From: DASSSY01 sp035708205
GTDB taxonomy: Bacteria; Bacteroidota; Bacteroidia; Chitinophagales; Chitinophagaceae
DNA: 64,000 nt
Reading direction: 5' to 3'
NCBI GenBank assembly: GCA_035708205.1
Contig: DASSSY010000004.1
Location: 248,001-312,000, forward strand
Part shown: positions 1-8,993 of the stretch, one piece after another
Position numbering within the stretch: the first letter of the stretch is position 1
Layout: each line of letters begins with the position of its first letter
Position numbers and translations under genes: made by a program
The notes under the pieces: model-generated
What the model saw: only the letters and a program-made list of their open reading frames with translations
Told to the model about the DNA's origin: nothing
The model's database searches: none

Positions 1-152
1 TACACCAGGGCATTTCTTCGCTTACGGAATCGTTTGCGGTAAGAGTGGTGAGTGGCTTGATTTTATTTGCCGGCTTCTTTTTGTTCGTCGGGTTCCGGGA
101 ACGAAAGGAATTGGCAGGATTGCCACTCGTCGGCAAGCTTATCAGGAAATAG
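1..152 (+). CDS. C-terminal fragment of a membrane protein (cut by window edge)
   Basis: Reading frame 3 is open from the window edge to a TAG at 150-152 and gives 49 residues. They contain one hydrophobic segment (VVSGLILFAGFFLFVGF) followed by a basic tail ending in KLIRK. This is the shape of the last transmembrane helix and cytoplasmic tail of a polytopic inner-membrane protein; a polysaccharide flippase or transporter is possible but cannot be shown from this fragment. It converges on the minus-strand thioesterase with only 12 bases between the stop codons. The start lies outside the window. Confidence 0.5.
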   Translation, partial: HQGISSLTESFAVRVVSGLILFAGFFLFVGFRERKELAGLPLVGKLIRK

Positions 153-164
153 GGCTACGGCTGG

Positions 165-593
165 TTATTCCGGTAAAGCCGGTTTTTTCGAACGATGTGC
201 GGTACCTTTGAAAAGGCTGACGAGTTCATTTTGCTCATTAAAAGTTTTGACTTCGTAAACACCGGTTCGCTTGCCCAAAAAAATGAGATCCGCTTTCAGG
301 GTAAGCGTATCGCCCGGAAATGCCGGGCGGAGAAAATGAACGGAGGCTTCCAGGGCCACGGCAACAAGACCGTGTGAATTGCAGGCAAAGGCGAATACGG
401 AATCAGCGGCCGCAAACAAAATGCCGCCGTGAACGGATCCGAACCCATTGCTCATTTCAGGTTTTAAAGTGAGATGCATTTGGCAACGGCCTTCTTCTAT
501 AGCATCTAATTGCAGCCCCAGCCAGGCGGTAAAGCGATCCTTTTCCATCATTTTTTCATAAATCTGCCGGGCTTTGTTGGATGGAGTAGACAT
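165..593 (-). CDS. PaaI-type hotdog-fold acyl-CoA thioesterase
   Basis: A 142-residue protein of the size and pattern of single-domain hotdog thioesterases (PaaI/YdiI group), which hydrolyse acyl- or phenylacetyl-CoA thioesters in the cytoplasm. The family signature is visible: N49-G50, then H55-G56-G57 followed by D64 (SVHGGILFAAADS), the acid and oxyanion-helix positions of the family. The start is the ATG at 593. PaaI often accompanies phenylacetate genes, but none are seen here, so the substrate is open. The upstream 230 bases carry a promoter for the divergent gene. The family call is firm; the substrate is not. Confidence 0.85.
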   Translation of the reverse strand: MSTPSNKARQIYEKMMEKDRFTAWLGLQLDAIEEGRCQMHLTLKPEMSNGFGSVHGGILFAAADSVFAFACNSHGLVAVALEASVHFLRPAFPGDTLTLKADLIFLGKRTGVYEVKTFNEQNELVSLFKGTAHRSKKPALPE

Positions 594-718
594 AAATCTC
601 AGCTAAGCTTTGGTAACGAAGGTATCAAAAAGTAACCGTAATCCGGGTTTAAAAAGTCCTCCAGGGCCATCCCTCATGATCAAAATCCACCAGTTGGGGA
701 AAAAAAAATAGATTTCCT

Positions 719-748
719 TTTGTTTTTCGATTCTAAAAATTATATTTG
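719..748 (+). promoter_or_regulatory. Bacteroidetes-type promoter for the DUF6089 gene
   Basis: TTTG at 719-722 and TATATTTG at 741-748 are separated by 18 bases. This fits the known Bacteroidetes sigma-A consensus TTTG-N19-TAnnTTTG. It would give a leader of about 70 bases before the ATG at 824. Confidence 0.55.
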
Positions 749-823
749 TAACGTTGTTGGGAATTGGCCGCTGATCAAAATGGCGCCAGAGTAGGGTTGT
801 ACACGAAATTTTGTTCATTTTAA

Positions 824-1723
824 ATGATTAATGCCTTGAAACGATTTTTATTAATGAGTTTATGTGTGCTGCCGCTGTTTGCTTTCGGTCAGGCACACCA
901 CGAGGTCGGCCTGTGGTTGGGTGCGGCAAATTATCACGGCGATTTACAACACAATTGGGTGCCGACGGGCAGCAATGGCGGGAAAACCTACCAGCCAAGC
1001 GCCGGGCTTATCTATAAATATTTTCCCAACCCGAGATACGGGGTCCGTTTTGGCGCCTCTTATGTGCGCATTACTGCTGCCGACAGTCTTTCAAATGTTC
1101 GTGCCGACCAGCTAAGAAACCTGAGTTTTTCAAATAATGTTGTAGAACTATACGGCGCATTCGAGTTTAATTTTTTGCCCCTGGACATTCATCGTTTCCG
1201 GGTATCGCCTTACGTGTTTGCGGGGGTTGGCGCTTTTTACGGCCGTCCTTACGCCTTTAATCAGGAAGGTAAGAAAATGGATCTGCGCAGCCTGAGCACC
1301 GAAGGCCAGGGTTTGCCGCAATATCCCGATCGCAAAGTGTATCCGTTGGTAAACGCCATGTTTCCCATTGGGGGCGGTGTGAAATTCTTTGTGGGTAAAA
1401 CCCTGATGATTAGCGCTGAGGTCATGTTGCGCTATACGGCTACCGATTATTTGGATGATGTGAGCCGAACTTATGTCAATATGGATACCCTGCTAATGTA
1501 TAAAGGGAAGAATTCAGTAGATATGTCTTATCGTGGGAATGAAAAAACGTATCAGTGGGATGGTAATTACCCTAACTATCGTTTTCACCGCGGGGATTAC
1601 AAAAATAATGACTGGTATTGGACGGCAGGCGTTTCTGCTACCATTTATTTTGATGCTTTCGGCAATGTAAAAAAATATCTTCAGATCCAGTGCCCCAAAA
1701 TCTTTGGTACATGGGATCGCTAA
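824..1723 (+). CDS. DUF6089 family outer-membrane beta-barrel protein
   Basis: A 299-residue protein with an N-terminal signal peptide (hydrophobic core LLMSLCVLPLFAFG, predicted cleavage after FGQ at about residue 23). Alternating aromatic and polar strands typical of a beta-barrel follow, such as YGVRFGASYVRI and FRVSPYVFAGVGAFYG. The N-terminal EVGLWLGAANYHGDL pattern is that of DUF6089 proteins, small outer-membrane barrels common in Bacteroidetes and structurally akin to PorT/OmpA-like barrels. It stands alone with its own promoter at 719-748. The function of the family is not established. An in-frame ATG at residue 11 is an alternative start, but the longer form gives the better signal peptide. 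Confidence 0.75.
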   Translation: MINALKRFLLMSLCVLPLFAFGQAHHEVGLWLGAANYHGDLQHNWVPTGSNGGKTYQPSAGLIYKYFPNPRYGVRFGASYVRITAADSLSNVRADQLRNLSFSNNVVELYGAFEFNFLPLDIHRFRVSPYVFAGVGAFYGRPYAFNQEGKKMDLRSLSTEGQGLPQYPDRKVYPLVNAMFPIGGGVKFFVGKTLMISAEVMLRYTATDYLDDVSRTYVNMDTLLMYKGKNSVDMSYRGNEKTYQWDGNYPNYRFHRGDYKNNDWYWTAGVSATIYFDAFGNVKKYLQIQCPKIFGTWDR

Positions 1724-2198
1724 TTCTTTTTACATGATTAAAAGGAAAGGGCCGGTTTAAAAAAGCGGCTCTTTTGCTCGTATGAGCCGTTCTCCGGAAG
1801 ATCGAATTACTTGTTTGTCTGAGTGGCATACCGGCCGCTGGGAATTATGCGGATAACGGGTACGTTCCGCTTCCGGTAAATCGCTTCAGCCGTTGTTCCT
1901 CGTTTGCAGTACCACATATTCCCTATTGCTAGGGGCTCCATCTCTGTGTTCGTATCCCAGCGATAACAACTATTAAACGATGGACAGCAAATGTTTACCA
2001 GTCTTGGTAATAATGAGATTGTATAGCTATTTTAGCATTTGGGTATTTTAGCTCCCGGTAAGTTATGTTGCGCGTAACATCAGGTCGACATTATTTTTTC
2101 CAGGCCGTAATTTTACTGTAATTTTTATTTTTAAATTGCAGCTGCTTTGGAATCATTTATTTCCCGGAGCACTTATTCCGGTCATCAATCTATAAACT
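1724..2198. other. 475-base intergenic stretch without a convincing gene
   Basis: Just after the DUF6089 stop there is a weak hairpin (CGGCTC ... GAGCCG, about 1775-1796) with only a short T tract. A minus-strand open frame of 44 codons (1941 to 1807, starting MEPLAIGNMWYCKRG) is too short and unrecognised to call. The last 120 bases are AT-rich and probably carry the promoter of the ATPase gene, but I see no clean TAnnTTTG box. Confidence 0.4.
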
Positions 2199-3722
2199 AT
2201 GGACAACCAAAAATTCTCCTCTGATATTTCAACCGCTTATACTTTTTCGGGTGAATCTTTTAAGATTGGCAGCGGTATGCTGGATAAAAAAGTATGGCCG
2301 GAAGCAGCCGTCAATATGCCTCTGCGCATGTTCAACCGTCATGGGTTGATTGCCGGCGCGACGGGGACGGGGAAAACCAAAACCCTGCAGCTGATTATGG
2401 AAGGGCTGAGCGATGCCGGGGTTCCGGTTCTGGCCATGGATATCAAGGGCGACCTTAGCGGCCTGGCGATGGCGGGTGTCCCTAATGATAGGATAAAAGA
2501 ACGGTACCAGCAGCTTCAGGAAAATTATCAGCCACGGGCTTATCCGGTTGAATTTTTGTCCCTTAGCCAGGAGCCAGGCACAAGGCTTAAGGCGACAGTT
2601 ACGGAATTCGGTCCATTGCTGATGGCTAAGGTCCTGGATTTGAACGATACCCAGGAAGGGCTCTTGGCCGTTCTGTTTAAATATTGTGATGATCAGGGAT
2701 TGCCCTTGCTGGATTTAAAAGACCTGACAGAGGTCTTGCAATATGCCGGGGCGGAAGGTAAGGCAGTCATTGAAAAGGAATATGGCAAAATTTCCATATC
2801 ATCCTTAGGCACCATTCAGCGGAAGATCATTGCGCTGGAACAACAGGGCGCTGATCTGTTTTTTGGCGAGCGTTCTTTTGAAATCAAGGATTTGATGCGC
2901 TTTCCCGGTGATGGCAAAGGAATGCTGAGCGTGCTGCGGCTGATGGATATGCAGGAACATCCCGGCCTGTTCGCCACCTTTATGCTACAGCTTTTGGGTG
3001 AATTGTACGCTACTATGCCTGAAGCCGGAGATCTGGGAAAACCCAAATTAGTGTTGTTCATCGACGAAGCCCATTTGATCTTCAAAAACGGCACCTCCGC
3101 CTTGCTGGAGCAGATCGAGACCATTGTAAAGCTGATCCGGAGCAAGGGCGTGGGCATCTTCTTTTGCACCCAGGATCCTACCGATATTCCGGATAGTGTG
3201 CTCAGCCAGCTGGGCTTTAAAATCCAGCATGCCTTACGCGCTTTTACCGCTAACGACAGGAAAGCAATAAAAAAGACGGCGGAGAATTACCCGTTGAGCG
3301 ATTATTATCAAACCGATGAGCTGCTGACCCAGATGGGCATTGGAGAAGCCATGATTACGCTTTTAAATGAAAAAGGCATTCCCACAACTTTAGTCCACAC
3401 CTTCCTGATGACCCCGCGTTCCCGGATGGGCGTTATCTCCGCGGCTGAGTTGAGCCAGATCGTGGCTTCATCAAGTATTGCAGCTTATTATAATGAAAGG
3501 CTGGACCGGCAAAGCGCTTTTGAAATTATTCAGCAAAAAACGCAGCAATATGCCCAGGCGTCTGCGGCACCAGCACCGAAGGCGAGCTCGGTTACACCAC
3601 CTCCAAAAACCGGAGAAGAGCAATCCTGGCTGGGTGGCTTTCTAAATAGTTCCGTGGGCAAACAGGTGCAGCGTTCTTTGGTGCGCACGTTCTTTGGGGT
3701 ACTGAGCAGGGCTATTAAATAA
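2199..3722 (+). CDS. HerA-like ATPase of the DUF853 (YjgR) family
   Basis: A 507-residue FtsK/HerA-superfamily P-loop ATPase. Walker A is GATGTGKT at residues 53-60, and Walker B is LVLFIDEAH at about residues 285-293. VPVLAMDIKGDLSGLA, just after Walker A, is typical of the DUF853 / YjgR group. The C-terminal 50 residues are low in complexity (Ala/Pro linker) and end in a conserved-looking SWLGGFLNSSVGKQ segment. HerA relatives are hexameric DNA translocases, but the cellular role of YjgR-type proteins is not established. It is followed after 74 bases by smc. Whether the two are co-transcribed is uncertain, because a promoter-like box lies between them. Confidence 0.88.
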   Translation: MDNQKFSSDISTAYTFSGESFKIGSGMLDKKVWPEAAVNMPLRMFNRHGLIAGATGTGKTKTLQLIMEGLSDAGVPVLAMDIKGDLSGLAMAGVPNDRIKERYQQLQENYQPRAYPVEFLSLSQEPGTRLKATVTEFGPLLMAKVLDLNDTQEGLLAVLFKYCDDQGLPLLDLKDLTEVLQYAGAEGKAVIEKEYGKISISSLGTIQRKIIALEQQGADLFFGERSFEIKDLMRFPGDGKGMLSVLRLMDMQEHPGLFATFMLQLLGELYATMPEAGDLGKPKLVLFIDEAHLIFKNGTSALLEQIETIVKLIRSKGVGIFFCTQDPTDIPDSVLSQLGFKIQHALRAFTANDRKAIKKTAENYPLSDYYQTDELLTQMGIGEAMITLLNEKGIPTTLVHTFLMTPRSRMGVISAAELSQIVASSSIAAYYNERLDRQSAFEIIQQKTQQYAQASAAPAPKASSVTPPPKTGEEQSWLGGFLNSSVGKQVQRSLVRTFFGVLSRAIK

Positions 3723-3796
3723 TATCATTTGCAAATAACCAAGGCGGGAATGCCTGTATTTTGTATTTTTGACCCCTTTGAGATAAACGGACGAAG

Positions 3797-6700
3797 TTGC
3801 GCTTAAAATCTTTAGATATAAAAGGATTTAAATCCTTTGCGGATAAAACCCAGGTCGTGCTGGATCACGCTGTTACGGGAATTGTCGGACCGAATGGCTG
3901 CGGCAAATCCAATATTGTGGATGCCATTCGCTGGGTTATCGGAGAGCATAAGATCAAGAGCCTGCGGAGTGATAACTTAGACGACCTGGTTTTTAATGGT
4001 TCCAAGAGCCGTTCTGCTGCCGGTATGGCCGAGGTGTCATTGACTTTTGAAAATACGCGCAACCTTTTGCCTACGGAGTTTTCAACGGTAACCGTTACCC
4101 GGAAATTTTATAAAAGCGGAGAGAGTGAATACCGTTTGAATGATGTGACCTGCCGCCTAAAGGATATCCATAATCTTTTCCTGGACACCGGGGTGAGCAA
4201 TGACTCCTATGCCATTATTGAATTGGGCATGGTGGACGATATTATCAAGGATAAGGAGGGCAGCCGCCGCAGGATGTTGGAGCAGGCGGCCGGCATTTCT
4301 ATTTATAAAACCCGGAAAAAAGAGGCCAAGCAGAAGCTTGAGGCAACCCAACAGGATATTGACCGGATTGAAGATATTTTATATGAGATCGGTAATAATA
4401 TGCGTACGCTGGAAAGCCAGGCCAGAAAGGCGGAACGCTATTTGCAAATAAAAACAGAGTATAAGGAAATCAGCTTAGAACTGGCCAGGGTGGCGCTTCA
4501 GGAATTTAACGAGAGGTATCAGGACATTAATGGACAGATTGAGCAAGAAGAGGCCCACCGGATCAAGGTAAGTGCGGAAATTGCAGATGATGAAGCACAG
4601 ATTGAGGCCAATAAGGTAAAGTTGGCCAATGAAGAAGTAGAATTGGCCAGGGCGCAGAAAATGTTCAATGACCTGGTGAACAGGATCCGGAATTTAGAAA
4701 GTGAAAAAAAGTTGTCTGCCCAGCATTTACGTCATCTTCAGGAACGTGAGCAGCATTTAAGATCATATATCAATAATGCCCGACAGCAATTACAGCAGCT
4801 CAACGAACTGACTGCCATTTCTACAAAACAGCTGTCCGAGGCGGAAGAAGAACAAGCCGTATTGAGAGATGATGCAGAGGATCTGCATGAGGCTTTGGAA
4901 GATGAAAAGCAGTTGTTTGACGGGCAAAAGCAACTTTTGGAACAAAAGCGCCTGGAATTGCAGGAATTGCAGGTCAAACATTTTGATGCGGAAAAAAAAT
5001 CGGCTGTCGCAGACAATACGCTGAATAATTTAAAGCGGGATTGTCTGCGTCTTGAGTTGGAGCGTAATAAAAGAGACGTTTCTTTAGCGCAACTGGAAGG
5101 CGAAAAAGCATCGCTGGCCGGGCAGGTGCAGCAAAAGGAATCGGAGATCAAAGCCTGCAAGGAACAGCAGGAAGCAATGCAACAGCAGGCTTTACAGCTG
5201 CAGGAGTCCCTGGAAAGCGCACGCGAGGAACAATTAGCGGCCAGCCGGCAATTGGATGCCCGTCAAAATGAATATGATCTGTTGAAATCACTTATGGATA
5301 GCCTTGACGGCTATCCGGAGAGTATCAGGTTTTTGAAAAAGAACAAGGAATGGCAAAAAGATGCCCCTTTGTTGTCTGATGTCTTTTCCGTGCCGAAAGA
5401 CTATCGCGTGGCTTTGGAAGCGGTTTTAGAGCAATATTTGAATTATTATGTGGTGGCCGGTCGGGAAGATGCTCTTGAAGCTGTGGCACTATTGAGCCGG
5501 CAGAAAAAAGGAAAAGCCAGCTTTCTTTTATTAAACCGGCTGACCACACAAAAAATCAGATTAAAAAATATTCCTAAAGGCTTTGTGGCCGCCATTGATG
5601 TAGCCGGTTGGGATGAGGCTTACCAGCCTTTGGCGGAGTATTTACTGTCCAATGTTTTAATAGCGGAGGAAGCTGGTAGTCTTAATGCTGCGGCATTGCC
5701 CGAGGGCTTCATTTATGTATCCAAAGACGGCAGTGTGCAAAAGCGCGATCATGTGATTATCGGCGGCAGCGTGGGCGCCTTTGAAGGTAATAAGATTGGC
5801 CGGGCAAAGAACTTATCGGTCCTGGCCAATGACATTAAGGAGTTGGCTGAACGGGTGGCATTAGTAAGCAAGCGCAAAGAAGATACCCAGGCGGCATTGC
5901 AAGCTGCCCGCCAGGAACTCAAGAATATTGACCTGGACAAACTGCGTCGTGAACAGGGCCAGTTGCAGGGGCGGTTGCAAAGTGTGGACAGTAAGATAGA
6001 GCATTTACACCAGCTGAATTATGAAAGCGCCGAACAATTAGCCTCGCTTCAGGAAAAGCTTAATGATTACCAGCAGGACATTAGCGGGGATCAGGCTGAG
6101 CTGGAATCCTTAAGCCGGCAGCTATCCGAATTTAAAACCGCCTTACAGCAGGTGCACAGCCGTTATACGGAAGCGGAGCAAGCCTATAATATCGCGGCGC
6201 AGAAATACAATCAGCACCAGCTGTTGCGGACGAAGCAGCAAAGCAAAATCGAGCAGATAAAGCAGGAACAGGGCTTTCGTGCCGGGCAGATGGCTAATCT
6301 GGAAAAACAGATCAACCGTAATAAAGAAGAGTTAGAAGAAGCCTCGGAGCAGATCAGCCAGACCAGCGGAAAACTGAACTTTGGCGATGATGAATTGGAG
6401 GAGCTGCTGGTGCAAAAAGAAAAGGAGTCAAAAGCCTTAAATGAACGTGACCGGGCTTATTACGCTGCCCGGAATGAGGTAAAGGAGCATGAGCATCGCA
6501 TCGCCCAGCAAAGAAAAGCTAAAGAACAAGCGGAAGTCCTGGTCAACGGCCTGAAAGAAAAGCTGACAGAGATGAAACTTCAGGTAGCCGGTATGAAAGA
6601 ACGGTTGCAGGTGGAATTTAAGGTGGATCTGGAAGAAGTTTTGGAACAGCCGCGCAGCACAGAGCTGGACCTGGATGAGCTGAACAAAGAATCTGAAAGA

Positions 6701-7327
6701 CTGAAGAAACGCCTGGACAGTATGGGCGAAGTAAACGCCACGGCCATTGAAGCCTACCAGGAAATAAAATTGCGCTTTGATTTTATTCATGAGCAGAAAG
6801 GCGATCTGGAAAATGCCCGGGACACCCTGTTGGCCACTATTGAAGAGGTAGAGCAAACCGCCAACAGCCGTTTTGAGGAAACCTTTGAAAAAGTACGGGA
6901 AAATTTTGCTCAGGTGTTTAAAGCCCTGTTTACCGAAGACGATTCGGCCGATTTACGCCTGACCGATCCGGAAAACATGGCGGATACCGGTATTGAAATT
7001 TATGCCCAACCTAAAGGGAAACGTCCCAGTACCCTGACCCAGCTTTCCGGTGGTGAAAAAACGTTAACCTCAACGGCTTTCCTGTTTGCCATTTATCTGA
7101 TCAAACCCGCGCCTTTTTGTATTCTGGATGAAGTGGATGCACCCCTGGATGATGCCAATGTGAGCAAATTTACCGGCATGATCCGTAAGTTTAGCGATAA
7201 TTCCCAGTTTATTATTATCACGCACAATAAGCAAACCATGGCCTCGGTGGATGTTATTTACGGTGTGACGATGCAGGAAGCCGGCGTGAGCAAAATTGTT
7301 CCGGTTGATTTCAGAAGTCTGAACTAA
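3797..7327 (+). CDS. smc: Chromosome segregation ATPase SMC
   Basis: A 1176-residue full-length bacterial SMC, the ring-forming ATPase of condensin that organises the chromosome. The N-terminal head has Walker A GPNGCGKS at residues 31-38. Long coiled coils flank the hinge at about 510-670. The C-terminal head carries the ABC signature LSGGEK at 1083-1088 and Walker B CILDEVD with the catalytic Glu at 1112. The start is TTG at 3797, giving MRLKSLDIKGFKSFA, the universal SMC N-terminus; no better ATG exists. A TATTTTTG box at 3764-3771 lies about 25 bases upstream, so the gene may have its own short-leader transcript. The partners scpA and scpB are not in the window. Confidence 0.97.
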   Translation: MRLKSLDIKGFKSFADKTQVVLDHAVTGIVGPNGCGKSNIVDAIRWVIGEHKIKSLRSDNLDDLVFNGSKSRSAAGMAEVSLTFENTRNLLPTEFSTVTVTRKFYKSGESEYRLNDVTCRLKDIHNLFLDTGVSNDSYAIIELGMVDDIIKDKEGSRRRMLEQAAGISIYKTRKKEAKQKLEATQQDIDRIEDILYEIGNNMRTLESQARKAERYLQIKTEYKEISLELARVALQEFNERYQDINGQIEQEEAHRIKVSAEIADDEAQIEANKVKLANEEVELARAQKMFNDLVNRIRNLESEKKLSAQHLRHLQEREQHLRSYINNARQQLQQLNELTAISTKQLSEAEEEQAVLRDDAEDLHEALEDEKQLFDGQKQLLEQKRLELQELQVKHFDAEKKSAVADNTLNNLKRDCLRLELERNKRDVSLAQLEGEKASLAGQVQQKESEIKACKEQQEAMQQQALQLQESLESAREEQLAASRQLDARQNEYDLLKSLMDSLDGYPESIRFLKKNKEWQKDAPLLSDVFSVPKDYRVALEAVLEQYLNYYVVAGREDALEAVALLSRQKKGKASFLLLNRLTTQKIRLKNIPKGFVAAIDVAGWDEAYQPLAEYLLSNVLIAEEAGSLNAAALPEGFIYVSKDGSVQKRDHVIIGGSVGAFEGNKIGRAKNLSVLANDIKELAERVALVSKRKEDTQAALQAARQELKNIDLDKLRREQGQLQGRLQSVDSKIEHLHQLNYESAEQLASLQEKLNDYQQDISGDQAELESLSRQLSEFKTALQQVHSRYTEAEQAYNIAAQKYNQHQLLRTKQQSKIEQIKQEQGFRAGQMANLEKQINRNKEELEEASEQISQTSGKLNFGDDELEELLVQKEKESKALNERDRAYYAARNEVKEHEHRIAQQRKAKEQAEVLVNGLKEKLTEMKLQVAGMKERLQVEFKVDLEEVLEQPRSTELDLDELNKESERLKKRLDSMGEVNATAIEAYQEIKLRFDFIHEQKGDLENARDTLLATIEEVEQTANSRFEETFEKVRENFAQVFKALFTEDDSADLRLTDPENMADTGIEIYAQPKGKRPSTLTQLSGGEKTLTSTAFLFAIYLIKPAPFCILDEVDAPLDDANVSKFTGMIRKFSDNSQFIIITHNKQTMASVDVIYGVTMQEAGVSKIVPVDFRSLN

Positions 7328-7388
7328 GGCTGTAAATTTGTGGTTTTAGATAGCCTCGAAAGACCTGCTATCCTTATATTTTGAATTT

Positions 7389-8753
7389 ATGGCGCTTCTC
7401 GAAGAATTTAAAAGCTACCTCGGCAGCCATGGGTGGTCCCAAAAAAAGATCATTGTTGCTTTGAGCGGTGGCCTGGACAGCATGTGCCTGGCGGCATTAC
7501 TGCATGGCTTAGGCATTTCTCTTGTCCTGGCGCATTGCAATTTCGGTCTTCGGGGAGAAGAGTCTGATGGCGATGAGCATCTGGTTCGGGCCTGGGCGGG
7601 AAAAATGAACATTCCGCTATATGTGCAACGGTTTAATGTGCCGCAAATCCTGGAAGAGCATGGGGGCAATATGGAGGAAATTGCCCGGAGCCTGCGTTAT
7701 GATTGGTTTGAACGGCTCCGGCAAACATTGGGCTTTGACCTGATTGCCACGGCCCATCATCAGCAGGATAACGTGGAAACCCTATTGATGAATTTTTTCA
7801 GGGGAACGGGTATCACAGGATTGCACGGCATATTGCCCCAGCAGGGGAAGATTATCCGGCCTTTGTTGACTTTTGAAAAAGAAGCTCTGAAGCAATACGC
7901 TCTCGGTAATGCGATTCCCTGGCGTGAAGATAGCAGCAATAAAGATATCAATTATTTGCGTAATGCTATCCGCCAGCAGCTATGGCCGGAAATAGAACGC
8001 GTTTTCCCTCAGGCCCGGCAGGCGCTTCATGGTAATACGGACCGTTTCCGGGAAGCGGAGATGTTGTACCGGGAAGCTATTGACAGCCACCGGAAAAGGT
8101 TATTGGAACAAAGACAAAAGGACTGGTATATCCCCATCCTGAAATTAAGGCGGATACCGGCGCTTAAAACGGTATTGTTTGAATTGTTGAAGCCTTTTGG
8201 CTTTACAAGCGGACAAATGCCAGGTATCCTGCATTTGCTGGATGCCGAACCGGGTAAATGGATCGCCTCGGGAGCATATCGTCTTTGGAAAGACCGGAAT
8301 TTCCTGATCATCACGGCAATTGAGATCTGTCAAAGCACCTTGATAAAGATTGATTTTCAACAGCAGGAGCAAAAGATTGAATGGACAGGAGGGCTTTTGT
8401 CCATTACGCCTTTAACGCCGGAAACCCGCGTTGGGCAATGGGAACGAAAGAATGACGGTGAGGAATTCCTGGCTTTGTCTGAGCCCGATTTTCCGCTGAT
8501 CTTACGGCCCGTTCGGGAGGGCGATTATTTTTACCCTCTCGGCATGAACCGGAAAAAGAAAAAGCTCGGCCGGTTTTTAAGGGATCAGAAAGTGCCGTTA
8601 AGCCAGAAGCCGGATATCTGGGTTTTGGAAAGCCGGCACCGGATAGCCTGGGTATTGGGCCATCGGATCGATGAACGCTTTAAGGTGAACAGGCCCGGGC
8701 GGGGTATTGTCAAAATGCAGTGGAAAAAAGACAAAGGTCAGACAGGAAAATGA
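7389..8753 (+). CDS. tilS: tRNA(Ile)-lysidine synthetase TilS
   Basis: A 454-residue N-type ATP pyrophosphatase. The PP-loop SGGLDS is at residues 26-31, followed by the typical LAHCNFGLRGEESDGDE and TAHHQQDNVETLLMNFFRGTG segments of TilS/MesJ. The C-terminal region (PVREGDYFYPLGM) matches the TilS C-terminal tRNA-binding domain. The enzyme adenylates C34 of the AUA-decoding tRNA(Ile) and joins lysine to it, making lysidine. The ATG at 7389 is 61 bases after smc in the same direction. The length is normal for the long TilS form. Confidence 0.95.
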   Translation: MALLEEFKSYLGSHGWSQKKIIVALSGGLDSMCLAALLHGLGISLVLAHCNFGLRGEESDGDEHLVRAWAGKMNIPLYVQRFNVPQILEEHGGNMEEIARSLRYDWFERLRQTLGFDLIATAHHQQDNVETLLMNFFRGTGITGLHGILPQQGKIIRPLLTFEKEALKQYALGNAIPWREDSSNKDINYLRNAIRQQLWPEIERVFPQARQALHGNTDRFREAEMLYREAIDSHRKRLLEQRQKDWYIPILKLRRIPALKTVLFELLKPFGFTSGQMPGILHLLDAEPGKWIASGAYRLWKDRNFLIITAIEICQSTLIKIDFQQQEQKIEWTGGLLSITPLTPETRVGQWERKNDGEEFLALSEPDFPLILRPVREGDYFYPLGMNRKKKKLGRFLRDQKVPLSQKPDIWVLESRHRIAWVLGHRIDERFKVNRPGRGIVKMQWKKDKGQTGK

Positions 8754-8912
8754 CGGTCATATGACAATAAAAAACCGTGCTATCGGCTAAAACTGGCCGG
8801 GAGACAGACAAATCAGTGACTTTAGCATGACATTTCCATGACAGTAAGATATTTTCTAAGCTAATAAATGGGCTGAAAGCCTTGCCAGGCTTGAGGAATA
8901 TTTTTTTAAAAA

Positions 8913-8947
8913 TTTGTAGAATCTTTCGAGTTCCTGTTGTACTTTTG
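8913..8947 (+). promoter_or_regulatory. Probable promoter of the act-cox operon
   Basis: The best -7 box in the 240-base gap is TACTTTTG at 8940-8947. An upstream TTTG lies at 8913-8916, but the spacer is 23 bases, longer than the usual 19-21, so the -33 assignment is weak. The leader to the GTG at 8994 would be about 40 bases. Confidence 0.4.
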
Positions 8948-8993
8948 CCGTCGCGATAACCAAAAGATTTTGTAAATTAAAAATAAGCTACTC

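Noticed and set aside
603..818. Minus-strand open frame of 71 codons between the thioesterase and DUF6089 genes
   Set aside because: It overlaps the plus-strand promoter, has no family motif and an odd Trp/Phe-rich composition. It is best explained as chance.
1807..1941. Minus-strand frame of 44 codons starting MEPLAIGNMWYCKRG
   Set aside because: Too short, with no recognisable family or start context. It could be a gene remnant but cannot be supported.
4738..5160. Minus-strand open frame of 140 codons inside smc, rich in Ser and Cys
   Set aside because: It is the antisense shadow of the SMC coiled-coil (Gln/Glu/Leu-rich) coding sequence.
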